Of a stretch of 64,000 bases of DNA, positions 32,625 to 43,280 are shown one piece after another. This DNA comes from Fusarium oxysporum f. sp. lycopersici 4287 (taxonomy: Eukaryota; Ascomycota; Sordariomycetes; Hypocreales; Nectriaceae), in the NCBI RefSeq assembly GCF_000149955.1, contig NC_030988.1, forward strand, positions 3,579,665 through 3,643,664, in the 5' to 3' direction. Each line of letters opens with the position of its first letter. Position 1 is the first letter of the stretch. The notes under the pieces were generated by a model. The model ran no database searches, was not told the DNA's origin, and was given only the letters and a program-made list of their open reading frames with translations. The position numbers and the translations under genes are program-made.

Positions 32625-33065
32625 ACGTATATGATAAGCGAGTGAGCCAGACAAGCGAGTGAGCCACTACATTTCTCACCTTAAAAGCCCTTTTTTAAAC
32701 TTTTCTTAAAAGGTCAATTTAACTTTAAAATAGCTAAAAAAAAATAATATAATATATTTAACTACTATATCTTTATATATTACTTTTATACAAATTATAA
32801 CTATTTTCTTTATAAAGTTATCTAGTAAAGTCTATTTACACTGTGAAATACACTGTATTTTAAGGTTTTATATAGAAAATAAAATAGATAAAAATCTGTT
32901 AAAAATATCAATTCATATAATTAACTATACTAAGTATAAAAATATTCTTTTAAGATTTTTAGCTATTTTATTTATGAGTTAGAACTCTATAGGGTAGGCT
33001 GTTTTTTATACTATACAGTATAGTGGCTCACTCGCTTGTCTGGCCCACTCGCTTATCATACACGT
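32625..33065. mobile_element. pogo-type MITE with bipartite terminal repeats
   Basis: 441 bp, AT-rich inside, no coding capacity. Inverted ends start ACGTATATGATAAGCGAG and ACGTGTATGATAAGCGAG and continue for about 45 bp with few mismatches. TA flanks both sides (32623-32624, 33066-33067). Each end holds the motif AAGCGAGTGAGCC twice, separated by AGAC. The same layout, with altered motif letters, occurs at the pogo element starting at 61318. Confidence 0.88.
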
Positions 33066-33067
33066 TA

Positions 33068-33454
33068 ATCCTCATTAATTTCCTGATGCCATCTCAGATC
33101 CCTGTAGAGCCAATTGTCTGACACTAAGCGAGTGAAGTTGGTACGGAATACAGACCGGGTCTCTATAACAATTTTTGTTAAATGGCAGCTAAGGAGGTCG
33201 TCGAAATCGTTGTCGTTAGTTATCTGAGTCGATCCGCGATGCTATCTGTCGTGATGTGCTCGATTGTAAGGTTAAAAATTCGATCCGTTAATATCGGGTC
33301 CAGACCATTATGTAACGGTAGGGAACTCAAAGTCCCGGCAACATGGTACCTCTGTGTTCTCGTGCCGGTGGTGTGATGCACCCAGTGCGGCGGTCAATTC
33401 AAGTTCAAGCCAATTTTCATGAGAAAGTGAATTACGGCGCTTCTAGCCCGTAAC
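33068..33454. other. intergenic sequence between MITE and copia element
   Basis: About 390 bp. One 64-codon frame (33182-33376) without a motif. Nothing else recognised. Confidence 0.4.
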
Positions 33455-33604
33455 TGTTGAACAGGTGCTGGGGTCTCACGTGCAAGCAGGGATACTTTAA
33501 GATTACAGCCGAAATGGTAAAACCTCCAAGGGGTAGATTTCAACAGAACACAACATGAATACACCAATTCACATCAATGAACCGAATACACGTAATGTCT
33601 GACA
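33455..33604 (+). repeat. 5' LTR of copia element
   Basis: 150 bp, begins TGTTGAACAGG and ends TCTGACA. Identical by eye to the copy at 38847-38996 except for C versus T six bases before the end. Confidence 0.95.
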
Positions 33605-33676
33605 ATTAAGAGTCTCAATTGCATCTCAGCGACCCGCGCACCCAAATGCATACGACCTTCGGTTCATTCTATCACC

Positions 33677-34918
33677 ATGTCGGCCAAACACGCCGAGAGG
33701 ATCATTAGCTACGCGTCTCCGGAGGATTGGGACTCCTGGTCCAACGAATTCAAGAAACTGGCGCACGCCTACGACCTGTGGCAGTATATTGATCCGACCG
33801 ATCGCATCCGATGGCCTCAGCGACCAGAACTTCCAGAAATCCGAGACTACCCCAGACAAGCAGATCCGGACGATCCCGATAGTGGCACAATGACGCCCGG
33901 CTCAGATTACGTACCGCCCCGGCGAATCGGAGAGTTGACGTCTGAAGGAAGAGCGGAATACGAGCATGATATCAGGATCTACTCTCTGAAAGAAACGGCG
34001 TATAGAGAGACGAAGAAACAGGAGCAGAAGCTGGTCGAGTTTGTCCTCAAGACGGTCTCGGCCACGTATCAGAAAACATCCTGCGTCACGGGAGACCGAT
34101 TAGACAAGTGGTATCAGGAGCTACGAAGATCTGGAGTGGTATACAACGAACGCCTTCGACCCGAAGCGCGCGACAAGTACCACAAAGCCGTACATACAGC
34201 CCCGAAGATCAACAAACTCAACGAGTGGGTCACGGAGTGGGAGACGACGATGGCCGAAGCGATCAGCAAGAAAGTCCCTGATGCCCTCGACGCGCAATGC
34301 TGGGCGGAAGACCTGAACCGAGCAATGTACCATGTTCTCCCCAGCTGGGCATCTACTTTCCGACAACACCGACGTCCTCAAATCCTCAATAATTCCCTCA
34401 ACTATCGAGAGGTCGCTGCCGACATTCGATACGAAGCCAAAATGGCCAACGCTAGCGGAAGGCCGTCAGGAATCAAGAGAGGCGCATTCGCAGCCACATA
34501 CGGCGCTGCATCCAGGAACGACAGACCTGCAATCACAGACCGCGATAATGACACTATTGAAGTCCAAGGAGACGCCTCAGATTGGGCGACGGACGAAACA
34601 TCCTATGCACATCGAGATACGCGAGGCCAAGGCCGTGGGCGTAGAGCACGAGGCGGCGGAAGAGGAGTATCAACAAAACGAAAACGAGCAGAGACGACCG
34701 TCAATCCGAACCCGGATGGCCCTACTTGTCGAGGATGTTTAGGTTTCCATGACTGGAAAGGCTGCTGGTACTTATTCCCAGCCCAGAAAGCCGAAGGATG
34801 GGAGCCCAACCAAGCGATACAACGATTAATAAATGACCGTCTCAAGAACGATACTGGTTTGGTGGAGGAAGTCAAACGATTGTCCAAAAGTAGAGACAGA
34901 ACCACTCAGGACGAGTGA
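33677..34918 (+). CDS. copia Gag polyprotein
   Basis: A 413-residue Gag-like protein. The N-terminal MSAKHAERIISYASPEDWDS region and central helical part fit copia Gag (UBN2-like). A Gly/Arg-rich patch (about 310-330) precedes a zinc knuckle, CRGCLGFHDWKGC near residue 355. Its spacing is C-x2-C-x3-H-x4-C, one residue shorter than the usual CCHC. It packages element RNA into particles in the cytoplasm (family knowledge). The frame ends in UGA followed by C, and the pol frame continues in phase 12 nt later, so a Gag-Pol fusion by readthrough is plausible. No stops or frameshifts interrupt it. Confidence 0.9.
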   Translation: MSAKHAERIISYASPEDWDSWSNEFKKLAHAYDLWQYIDPTDRIRWPQRPELPEIRDYPRQADPDDPDSGTMTPGSDYVPPRRIGELTSEGRAEYEHDIRIYSLKETAYRETKKQEQKLVEFVLKTVSATYQKTSCVTGDRLDKWYQELRRSGVVYNERLRPEARDKYHKAVHTAPKINKLNEWVTEWETTMAEAISKKVPDALDAQCWAEDLNRAMYHVLPSWASTFRQHRRPQILNNSLNYREVAADIRYEAKMANASGRPSGIKRGAFAATYGAASRNDRPAITDRDNDTIEVQGDASDWATDETSYAHRDTRGQGRGRRARGGGRGVSTKRKRAETTVNPNPDGPTCRGCLGFHDWKGCWYLFPAQKAEGWEPNQAIQRLINDRLKNDTGLVEEVKRLSKSRDRTTQDE

Positions 34919-34930
34919 CTTGGGCGGGGT

Positions 34931-37900
34931 ATGGCACACGTCAAGGCAACCTACCTAGTGACGCATAACTTTATCGCAGCCTTCAACTGTGCCCCCTACC
35001 CTCTCAGACATTCTGCCATCCTTGACTCTGGATCGACAATCCATATCTTCAATGAAGTGTGCAGGTTCCTCAACTACCGACCGGCACCGTCTGGAGACTT
35101 CGTCTACGCAGGGGAGTCACCAGTGGCCATTCACGGGTACGGGAACGTGGATATTCGCGTTCAAGGACCTCAAGGACCCTCTCTTCTCAGATTGCGAGAT
35201 GTAGCTCATTGCGTAAACTTTGCATGCAATATTGTGTCATACCGCCAGTTGCGGAAAAGGGGCTACTACTGGGATACCAAAGGGAATAACAACCAAATCC
35301 GCAGGAAAGATGATTCAATCCTCTGCACATTGACGGATCATTTCGACCAGTACGTACTGGAGTATATCGACAAATCAACAACGGCAGCGGCATTCCTAGC
35401 CAAACGGAAACAGTATGATTCGTGGACTAAACGCCCTCCTCGCAGTGGAGACGAAACCTTTTGGCACCTTCGACTTGGACACCCAGGGCCTGAAGCACTC
35501 AAGCACCTCGTGGGCCAATGTCGGGGGGTGAAGATCAGAGGGATCTCCACGGCTGAGTGTGATGCTTGTGGAATGGCGAAGGTGAAGCGCCAAGTCCGTC
35601 GACAAAGACGAGTTCCACCCGAGAAGGCTGGGATCCGACTCGCTATTGATTTCCACGACATGAGTGGGGATCCAGGCTACACTTCAGCTATGCTGGTCAC
35701 CGACCGTTACTCTGGCTATATCTGGGACTATTATCTTCCCGATCGAACTGCACCAACGCTTATCGGTGCACTTGAGCATCTACTCAGAACACTAGAGCGA
35801 CAACTCCAGTGTAGGCCCGAAGTCATCGAGTGTGATAACGAGATCCCGGATAGTCACCAGGTAAGTGACTTCCTCAGTATCAAAAACGGGATGCGCCTAG
35901 AGCCCTCCGCGCCATATGCCCAAAGTCAAAATGGCGGCGCAGAGCGCTCGGGGGGTGTGATCAAGGAGAAAGCTCGTGCAATGAGAGCTGGAGCAAAGCT
36001 GCCTTCGTTCCTTTGGGTTGAGATCTGGCGCGCTGCCGTATACCTATACAATAGGACACCCAAGTATATCTACAATTGGAAGACGCCATATGAGCGTTTC
36101 TACACTTACTTTGCCTTTAGGGACGGCGTGGTTGTCACGGAGCGTAAGCCCGATCAAACACACCTACGCGTGTATGGCTGTAAAGCCTTTGCGATGACGA
36201 CCGATGCTTTGAAAAAGAAGAATCGGCGACAACGACTCAATCCCCGAGGGTGGATAGGATACCTGGTCGGGTATAACTCGACAAACATCTACAGGGTCTG
36301 GAATCCGTTGACCAACAAGGTCATCTCCACTAGAGACGTGATCTTCAACGAGAAGGAGACGTTCTCTGGGGATGTCCAACACCTCAAGGATGATTTAAAA
36401 GAACTAAACGAGGAAGAACTTATTCAGCATCTCACTGATGCAGAGGTCCCACAGGGATCTAGCATCAATCTGGATGCTTCTACCCAAGAAGAAGACGAGG
36501 AATTAAGCGCCTTGCCTGAAGGACTAGCGTTTGAGCGGGAGGCTGCAAGTTATCCACATAGAGGGTTTGAACGTGATCTCACGATTACGCAGGGTGAGAC
36601 TGGCAGGACACTAGTCGTAGGAGATCGCAATCGAGAAGAGCCTGACGGGACTGATCACCCCTACACGACCGCTCGATTCACTCCCTACCTGACCCCGGAG
36701 ACTTGCCCTCTACGGCCTGCTGCCCTTCTGGTCGCTACTATCAGAGAACCTCCCGTGAGGAAGGAGGGGGAAAACCCCCCTCAGTTACGAGCTGCCAAGA
36801 TGGTGCATGTCCCACCTAGCGCTGGCACTTCCCCGGGACGAGACGGCGCAAATGGAGCCCCTCGAGTCATTTCAACTCCGAGCAGTTACTGGGAGGCCGC
36901 ATTTAATGCCGGTCGACTCGCATCTGTGAAAGGGACCTGGAATGGCAAGGTGGTGAGTAAGCGGAAGCTCGAGAAGCAGGCGAGCTCGGCCAGCTGCCAC
37001 CCTGATAGCGGAGAACCTCAGTTTACGGGAAGTCGAGGGGAATCTACTAAGCTGATGGATTCTCCCAATCGCAAAACACAATCTGCAAAGCTGACAGATT
37101 TAGGTGACGGCCAACGCCGAATACACCGGCGAGACATGCCAATATTGCCAAAAAGGCATAAAGACCTCAAGAACCATCCACTAGGTGACCTATTCCGCGA
37201 GGCAGAAAAGACTCATCTTGAAAGCCATAAAGAAATGCGCTCCTGGCGTGAGGTTCAGAGAGAAGAAGCCGCAGGCAAGGAACTCCTGGACTGCATGTGG
37301 GTTTATGTATACAAGTTCGACAAGCACGGATGGTTCACCAAGTGCAAGGCCCGGCTCGTTGTACGAGGCGATCAACAGGCCAAGTCGACACACGAGGATA
37401 CCTATGCATCCACACTTGCCGGCAGATCTTTCCGAACACTCATGGCTATAGCTGCTCGCTTTGATTTAGAACTTCTCCAGTATGATGTCGTCAACGCCTT
37501 TGTCAATGCTGAACTGAAACAGGACGTCTATATGCGGATGCCCGGAGGCTACCGGAAGCCTGGCCTGATCCTCAAACTTCAGAAAGCACTATACGGCTTG
37601 CGCCAGTCACCATTACTTTGGCAAAAGGAACTAACCACCACCCTTACGAACATTGGGTTCAAGTCTGTACCTCACGAGCCATGCTGTCTCTCGAAAGGAG
37701 GAATATTGATATTCTTCTATGTGGACGACCTCATTGTTGCCTACGAGAAGACCAATCAAAGATCGGTCGAATGGACGATAGGCAAGCTTCGAGAAAAGTA
37801 CCAACTCTCTGGAGGAGATATGCTACAGTGGTTTCTTGGAATTGAGATTATTCGCGACCGAAACCAACGTCTGATTTGGCTGTCGCAATCGTCATTCGTG

Positions 37901-38758
37901 GATAAGATCACTAGTCATTTTAGGATTCAAGGGGGAAAGCCTTCCCTCACTCCAATGACCACGAAAGAACTTCTTCCGAACGAAGAGCGCGCATCAACAG
38001 CGTCAATACAGCAGTATCAACGCAAGACCGGATCAGTGCTCTACCTGGCAGTAATCACTCGACCCGATATTGCCTTTGCTGTTTCTCGACTTTGTCGATT
38101 CAACATGAACCCGAGCGATGATCACCATGAGGCCTTGGACCACCTATTCCGGTATCTGCAAAACACCAGGGCACTTGCACTACAACTCGGCGGAACAGAC
38201 ACTTTTGATGTGTACAGTGACGCTTCCTTTGCCGACAACACAATCGATCGGAAGAGCTCGCAAGCCTACGTGATGAAGCTATTTGGAGGGACTATTGGAT
38301 GGCGCGCCAACAAGCAGGACACCGTGACTACCTCTACAACAGAGGCGGAGTTGCTGGCACTTGCGCAGGCTGCGAAGGAGTCCATGTTCATCTCCAGATT
38401 AATCACCGAGCTCGGCGTGACCCTTGACAACAGAAGCATCATCATTCAGTGCGATAACGCGCAGACCATTCGGCTTATTAATTCCGACGTGGCGCTCCTG
38501 CAGACCAAACTTCGACACGTCGACATCCATAACCACTGGCTACGCCAGGAAGCACTCGCTAACCGGATCTCGGTCCGGCATAGTCCCACCACCGAGATGA
38601 TTGCGGACGGCCTCACGAAGGCATTACCCGCTCAGCAGTTCCAGAAGTTCGTCATGCAGGTTGGCCTAGTGGATATTAACGATAAGATTCAAGAGAGAAG
38701 GTTCAAGGAGCTCACTGCGGAGGACTTTGTCAGAGCAGAGGAACAGCTTGATGGATGA
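34931..38758 (+). CDS. copia Pol polyprotein (protease, integrase, reverse transcriptase, RNase H)
   Basis: 1275 uninterrupted residues. Order: aspartic protease with DSGS near residue 32; GAG-pre-integrase region with HLRLGHPG and a zinc site; integrase core with the DFHDMSG and ECDNE blocks and the PYAQSQNGGAERSGG block; a variable linker (about 480-760); RT with YKFDKHGWF, DVVNAFVNAEL and FYVDDLIV near residue 930; RNase H with YSDASFADN and TSTTEAELLAL. The catalytic acidic residues are all present, so the protein may be active. The listed start ATG lies after the gag UGA in the same frame. Expression is more likely through readthrough than by independent initiation, though an internal start cannot be excluded. 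One of the best preserved elements here. Confidence 0.94.
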   Translation: MAHVKATYLVTHNFIAAFNCAPYPLRHSAILDSGSTIHIFNEVCRFLNYRPAPSGDFVYAGESPVAIHGYGNVDIRVQGPQGPSLLRLRDVAHCVNFACNIVSYRQLRKRGYYWDTKGNNNQIRRKDDSILCTLTDHFDQYVLEYIDKSTTAAAFLAKRKQYDSWTKRPPRSGDETFWHLRLGHPGPEALKHLVGQCRGVKIRGISTAECDACGMAKVKRQVRRQRRVPPEKAGIRLAIDFHDMSGDPGYTSAMLVTDRYSGYIWDYYLPDRTAPTLIGALEHLLRTLERQLQCRPEVIECDNEIPDSHQVSDFLSIKNGMRLEPSAPYAQSQNGGAERSGGVIKEKARAMRAGAKLPSFLWVEIWRAAVYLYNRTPKYIYNWKTPYERFYTYFAFRDGVVVTERKPDQTHLRVYGCKAFAMTTDALKKKNRRQRLNPRGWIGYLVGYNSTNIYRVWNPLTNKVISTRDVIFNEKETFSGDVQHLKDDLKELNEEELIQHLTDAEVPQGSSINLDASTQEEDEELSALPEGLAFEREAASYPHRGFERDLTITQGETGRTLVVGDRNREEPDGTDHPYTTARFTPYLTPETCPLRPAALLVATIREPPVRKEGENPPQLRAAKMVHVPPSAGTSPGRDGANGAPRVISTPSSYWEAAFNAGRLASVKGTWNGKVVSKRKLEKQASSASCHPDSGEPQFTGSRGESTKLMDSPNRKTQSAKLTDLGDGQRRIHRRDMPILPKRHKDLKNHPLGDLFREAEKTHLESHKEMRSWREVQREEAAGKELLDCMWVYVYKFDKHGWFTKCKARLVVRGDQQAKSTHEDTYASTLAGRSFRTLMAIAARFDLELLQYDVVNAFVNAELKQDVYMRMPGGYRKPGLILKLQKALYGLRQSPLLWQKELTTTLTNIGFKSVPHEPCCLSKGGILIFFYVDDLIVAYEKTNQRSVEWTIGKLREKYQLSGGDMLQWFLGIEIIRDRNQRLIWLSQSSFVDKITSHFRIQGGKPSLTPMTTKELLPNEERASTASIQQYQRKTGSVLYLAVITRPDIAFAVSRLCRFNMNPSDDHHEALDHLFRYLQNTRALALQLGGTDTFDVYSDASFADNTIDRKSSQAYVMKLFGGTIGWRANKQDTVTTSTTEAELLALAQAAKESMFISRLITELGVTLDNRSIIIQCDNAQTIRLINSDVALLQTKLRHVDIHNHWLRQEALANRISVRHSPTTEMIADGLTKALPAQQFQKFVMQVGLVDINDKIQERRFKELTAEDFVRAEEQLDG

Positions 38759-38846
38759 GCCGAATAAGGGATCGGAAGGATGGCCAACCTGACAATAGGA
38801 ATACGGACTGCACAGACTGAGCCACGATGGCCAGTCTGGGGGGGTG

Positions 38847-38996
38847 TGTTGAACAGGTGCTGGGGTCTCACGTGCAAGCAGGGATACTTTAAGATTACAG
38901 CCGAAATGGTAAAACCTCCAAGGGGTAGATTTCAACAGAACACAACATGAATACACCAATTCACATCAATGAACCGAATACACGTAATGTTTGACA
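38847..38996 (+). repeat. 3' LTR of copia element
   Basis: 150 bp, begins TGTTGAACAGG and ends TTTGACA. Preceded by a run of seven G residues. Confidence 0.95.
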
Positions 38997-39230
38997 GATA
39001 TTTGCTCAAATTTGTGGCGTGCTCTCGGTAATCAGTGGGCCAGATTTCGTCCTGGGGCCACGGGGTCGCCATGATGCCTGAGTCGCACTGGGCAATGCGA
39101 CCGACACTGGGCTATCCAATTCACCTTTCGGAGCGGTGTTGCGGCGCTGTAAATAGCTGTTGTTTTCAAAAATTTCGTTCTCGCTGTTGTTGAAGTTTTT
39201 CCTTAAGTGATAAATCACTACATTACACTG

Positions 39231-39584
39231 TGTTACGACCCCAGCGGTTACGTCACGTGTACCCCACAAACGCTCCACCGTAACCAACCAACCAGGCAAG
39301 GACCGACAAGTATAGGAACGACGGCGCTCCAGGACCGACAGCGACCTCGTGTCGCGTCGCTCATATACAACCATCACTAGTATATAGAACACATTCATTA
39401 GCACTTTCATAGGACTTAGCTCACCAGCTATCAATAAAGCATCTTTACATCAATAAGCCTAAACCGCATTACTTGATCATTAAGAAACGTGACATTTCGC
39501 ATCGCTCAGCATCACGCCCTACGTTATCTGCCAACATAAACCTAGTACGGACTAGTTTACCTGTTCGGGAACCCAACCGTCACA
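39231..39584. mobile_element. solo LTR with 5-bp target duplication
   Basis: 354 bp with TGTTACGACC at the left and CCAACCGTCACA at the right. Perfect CACTG direct repeats flank it (39226-39230, 39585-39589). No internal coding region is present, so this is a solo LTR left by recombination of a longer element. Confidence 0.82.
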
Positions 39585-39589
39585 CACTG

Positions 39590-40001
39590 CTGATATCTCT
39601 AAACAGTCTAATGCCTCCTTTTATTGTAACTGACTGGCTTTAATAGCCTTCTTAAGCTTCTTAACTTTAGTTGCTCTAATTGAAGCCCTTAATAAGTGTA
39701 GCAGTTTGACTTTTTTTCTCTTTAGATATATTTATATTATATAATATATAACAGTTTTTAGTTTGAAATAGGAAAATTAATCTATATTCAGTTTGTATTT
39801 GCAGATTGCATAAGGTGTTATACTGAGCAGTACTTAAAGTTATATCTCTTAATAGTTAATAGTGTGTATTAAGCTTATTAAGGTAAAGAAGTTATATTAA
39901 TAGTTAATAAGATAAGTTCTATTTAGTGCTAAATGAATGTGTTTATATACTAAATGTAATTATATAGAGGTAATGTTATATAAAGTTATTATTAATCCTA
40001 A
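39590..40001. other. AT-rich intergenic sequence, no supported gene
   Basis: Strongly AT-rich with TTA/TAA runs. It looks like degraded non-coding repeat sequence; no parent recognised. Confidence 0.4.
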
Positions 40002-40242
40002 TGTCACAGCGTAAGACCAGACCAGGTTACCCTAGACCGATAGGCCAAGTGGATCTCAGTCACGTGGCGATACGTTATCGCAGAAGATCTTGACCGACCG
40101 CCAGATAGCTCCCGAACGTAGCTCCTCGAGCTACGTCTTGTCAATAGAGCCTGACCTGCCGGCAGTGCCTATCCGTAGCAATAGAACCTATCCGCCTAAA
40201 GCGTTCCCTGTTCACCTGTATTCCCGAGCCTGACCCGTGACA
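40002..40242. mobile_element. possible solo LTR
   Basis: About 241 bp from TGTCACAGCG to ACCCGTGACA, with inverted TGTCAC/GTGACA ends. The flanks (CCTAA and ACTCG) do not form a duplication. The right border abuts a pogo-type inverted end, so nested insertion may have removed it. Confidence 0.4.
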
Positions 40243-40310
40243 ACTCGCTTATCATATACGTTATTTCATATATTAAGTATAACTGTAAAGAAATAACGTA
40301 CATGATAAGC
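40243..40310. repeat. two truncated pogo-type terminal repeats
   Basis: A right end (ACTCGCTTATCATATACGT, 40243-40261) and a left end (ACGTACATGATAAGC, 40296-40310) are each flanked by TA. They have the same sequence as the MITE at 32625 and the element at 61318. The bodies are missing. Confidence 0.7.
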
Positions 40311-40603
40311 AGAACTTATCGTGGGGTCGTTTTGCGGAGTAATTTCGGGAAATCGTATGTGATTACACAACTACCATCTGATAAGTGCCCGGCGCCGCGC
40401 ACGCGAATATCTCGACGGTTAGGAGCCAAATCGATGCAATTCCAGGGCTGGAGGATTGCTACGCTCTGGCGGTCCGTTTGGTTCAAGAGCGACGCTGTAT
40501 TGACGAGCGGGCGCTGAGATATTTGCGTGTGCAGCGGCTGGGGGGCCAGGCTTCGCTGCAAGGACTACGACATAGCAATGCGCTGATCCTGCTGCTCCTT
40601 AAT

Positions 40604-40604
<1 letters not shown>

Positions 40605-40638
<34 letters not shown>

Positions 40639-40659
40639 AAAAAAAAAAAAAAAAAAAAA
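40605..40659. repeat. poly-T/poly-A palindrome
   Basis: A run of 26 T is followed immediately by 29 bases of A with a single G at 40636. Such a perfect fold-back could be two poly-A tails joined tail to tail, or an assembly artefact. Confidence 0.85.
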
Positions 40660-40682
40660 GTTTAATAAAAAAATACGCCTTC

Positions 40683-40700
40683 TAGATAGATAGATAGATA
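40683..40700. repeat. (TAGA)n microsatellite
   Basis: Four to five tandem TAGA units directly next to the Crypton 3' region. Confidence 0.85.
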
Positions 40701-40749
40701 CGGACTAGTTACCGCTATAAATATATAAAGATCCTACCTGACGGCCAGC

Positions 40750-43280
40750 TTACCGTCGACGAGGGGCGGTCCGCCTCCTCCCTAGCCGAGCCCAGCGCCC
40801 CCGATGGCCCTGGCCCCGAGTCGGCCTTGGTCCCGGGCCTGGGTCATCGGGCACGGGGGTCCCTACCTGTACCCGTATCCGGCCCTGGCCCTGGCCCCGC
40901 TGGCGGCGCTGTTTGAGCTCGTCGACGAGCCGGTTCAAGCTCCGGCCAGCGCGTAAGAGCTCTAGCTCTGCAACTGCCTCCTCCTCGCTCTTGCCGGACG
41001 CCGTGCGGGCCAAGAGCTCGTCCCAGATCACCTTCCGGCGACAGAACTGCACCCTGATCCCATTCCCCGGGCGCCAGCGGCTTCCTCACGTCTCTTCTAG
41101 CACCCGTACGGCCGGCTGACCTGCAATCCCTTCCTCCCATTCCTTCCAGACATCCCACACTGTAAAGACCTTGGCCAGGGCTGCAACGACGGGCATACCT
41201 GGTACTGGAGGCTCTGGAGCCGGAGCCGGAGCCGTATTGAAGTTCAAGGTAGGGGCTGTCGACGGCGCCGGCGCCGGCGCCAGCGACACTGCTGGCCCGG
41301 CTCCAAAGTGGCCGGTAAAGGTGACAGGGACCTTGCCTTGGAGGAGGGCATCGAGGCCGCCCTGAATTCCTTCTAGCCGGGCCTCTAGCCGGATGGCCAG
41401 CCGCTGGCTATTCTGTAAGACGGCTTCGCGTGTGCTCTCTAACACACCGCTAAGCTCTGGCAACGCGCGTTGTACGAGCAGGCTTAACGGTTCCGTAGCC
41501 CCTACCGCGTCAGAGCGAACGGCGACGGCGAACTCATCCCATTCGGGCCCGTTAAAAGGGGCGTAGGCGAAGAAGGGTAGCGACGGATAGCGAGGCTGCA
41601 ATACAGCCAGGTCCTGTAACAGTACTATACGCAGGCGCCGCATAAGCTTAAGGAAGCCGTCGGCGGCTAGGTCGTCGTCGTCGAGGCCACCTTCTGCCCA
41701 GCATTGCCGGCGCGCGCGAGCCTCAAAGCGAGGCTCCCACTCCTCGATCCACGGCCAGAGCTGCTTTTTGTAAGACGTACGGGGGCTCGTGGGCCGCACG
41801 CGCGAGGAAGTAGTCCCCGGGTGACGCCGAGAAGCCGGCGACAATACGCATGAACTGGCGCGGTAGATGCGTAAGATAGGCCTGGCAGAGCACGCTCTGG
41901 TTCCAGCGGCCGGCCTGCGAGATCTGGGCGAGTGACGTGCCGTGAGTCTCCGCGTCCTGGGCGCCTACCCTGCGCGGGAGGTGCGTCTTCTTTGACGCCA
42001 TAAGGCCAGCAGCACCGAAGATACGCCAGGTCTCTTGTAGCTGCGTCGGGTACGAGAGCTCCTGCTCGCGGTCCCGTCCGACAAGAACCTTGATCCGATA
42101 CCAGTCCTGGCGGCGCCGGAAAGACGGGGACGGCTCGCCGGCGACGTGCCAGCGCCAGAAGAAGAGCTGTGCTAAGGCCCCTTGCGTACAGAACAAGGGG
42201 TCCTTATGCCGGAGGGCACCCATGAACTCTTTCTTTGCCGTCTTGTTTAGCTTACCGTCTTGCAAAAGGGTAACGAGGCAGCCACAGGGGGTCGGGCCTT
42301 CTGAAGACGGATAGTCGAGTAGAGACAGGTCTGCAAGCTCCATCTTACGGCGGTTTTCCCCCCGTAAGAGGTAGTAGTGGCCGAATAGGAGGTCAACTCG
42401 CGTACGGAGGTTTTGCGGCATGTATGCGGCCCCGCTGAGAAGGAGATCCTGGACCCGGAGCCATTCGTCGGGTGAATAGCCGGCCTGGATCCCGTCAGTC
42501 CCGCGGTCTTTAAAGGAGGCGCGGGTCGTGCTTCCCCCGCTGCCGGCCGCGTTGCTCAAGGAAGCCTCGTACGGCGGCGCCCCGGGGATTTTCCGTGTTT
42601 GCGTTGCCGTGGGCTACCTGGAGCCGCCAGAGCTCGATAACGGCCGCGATATAGGCGTCGATAGTGCCCCTCGTAAGCAGAGATCCTTCGGCAAGGTCTG
42701 CTGCAGCCGGCGCAAGGGCCGTGGGTGGCACGTAGCCCTCGCGGTCGTCTGCAAGCAGCTCGGCGGCCTCGGCCAGGGGGACCTCTAGGGCTTCGGCTAG
42801 GCTTTCGGCCTCTGCCAGGGCCGCGGCCTCGAGCTGCTCCTGTTCGAGCTGCCGCCGTAACTGTACAGCCTTTCCTTTGCCTTTGCCCTTACCCCGTGCC
42901 CGTGGTTTCTTTTGCGGCGGGGCAACGCCGTCGTAAGAGGATATCCTCTTTGAGCCACGCTGCTAGCTTGTCTGGGGTTACGAGCTCGCCGTCGGGCCAG
43001 CTATAAAGTGAGCCGTCTGCCGCAGCCCGAGGCGTACGGCACCAGGCCTATAAGTTCTCGTCTGTTAGCCGCCCATGGGACTCTACGTAAAAAAAAGAGA
43101 CAAGGGCAAAGGGGAAAAGAGAGGGCGGCGGCCGGGGGAACGCGCCTTCCACTCCCGCTACTTCGCAGCATAACTCCGTGCCGTGTTCGCCGGCTGTTCG
43201 TCCTTCTTCGCCTGAAGGCCCGCCCTCCGGGCGGCACGGGCACGCTCGTCTGCGGCCGTGTACGAGTCGTCTGCGGCCAT
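40750..43280 (-). pseudogene. Crypton tyrosine recombinase (Ndc10/GCR1_C-type), disrupted
   Basis: Reads from ATG at 43280 (MAADDSYTAADERARAARRAG). The N-terminal part contains TAG stops within AAK*REW and ENL*AW. The central part (41723-42559) carries the recombinase core: FGHYYLLRGENRR, CGCLVTLLQDGK, FFWRWHV and HGTSLAQISQAGRWNQ with a YLTHLPRQFMR block, matching the catalytic R-H-x-x-R-Y layout. A frameshift near 41770 leads into a frame with KKQLWPWIEEWEPR. A TGA at 41086-41088 separates it from the GCR1_C DNA-binding end (GSRWRPG, RKVIWDELL). An extra G relative to copy 2 breaks the frame near 42937. Multiple lesions make it inactive. Confidence 0.8.

Larger units (their letters stand above)
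33455..38996 (+). mobile_element. Ty1/copia LTR retrotransposon, structurally complete
   Basis: 5542 bp with 150-bp LTRs that differ by one visible base. A G-rich polypurine-like tract (38836-38846) sits just before the 3' LTR. Gag (33677-34918) and Pol (34931-38758) are both uninterrupted and in the same frame, with one UGA between them. Protease-integrase-RT-RNase H order identifies the copia superfamily. The 5-bp flanks (GTAAC and GATAT) do not form a target duplication. Confidence 0.95.

Noticed and set aside
39006..39434. 142-codon minus-strand frame
   Set aside because: Half of it lies inside the solo LTR at 39231-39584; no domain recognised.
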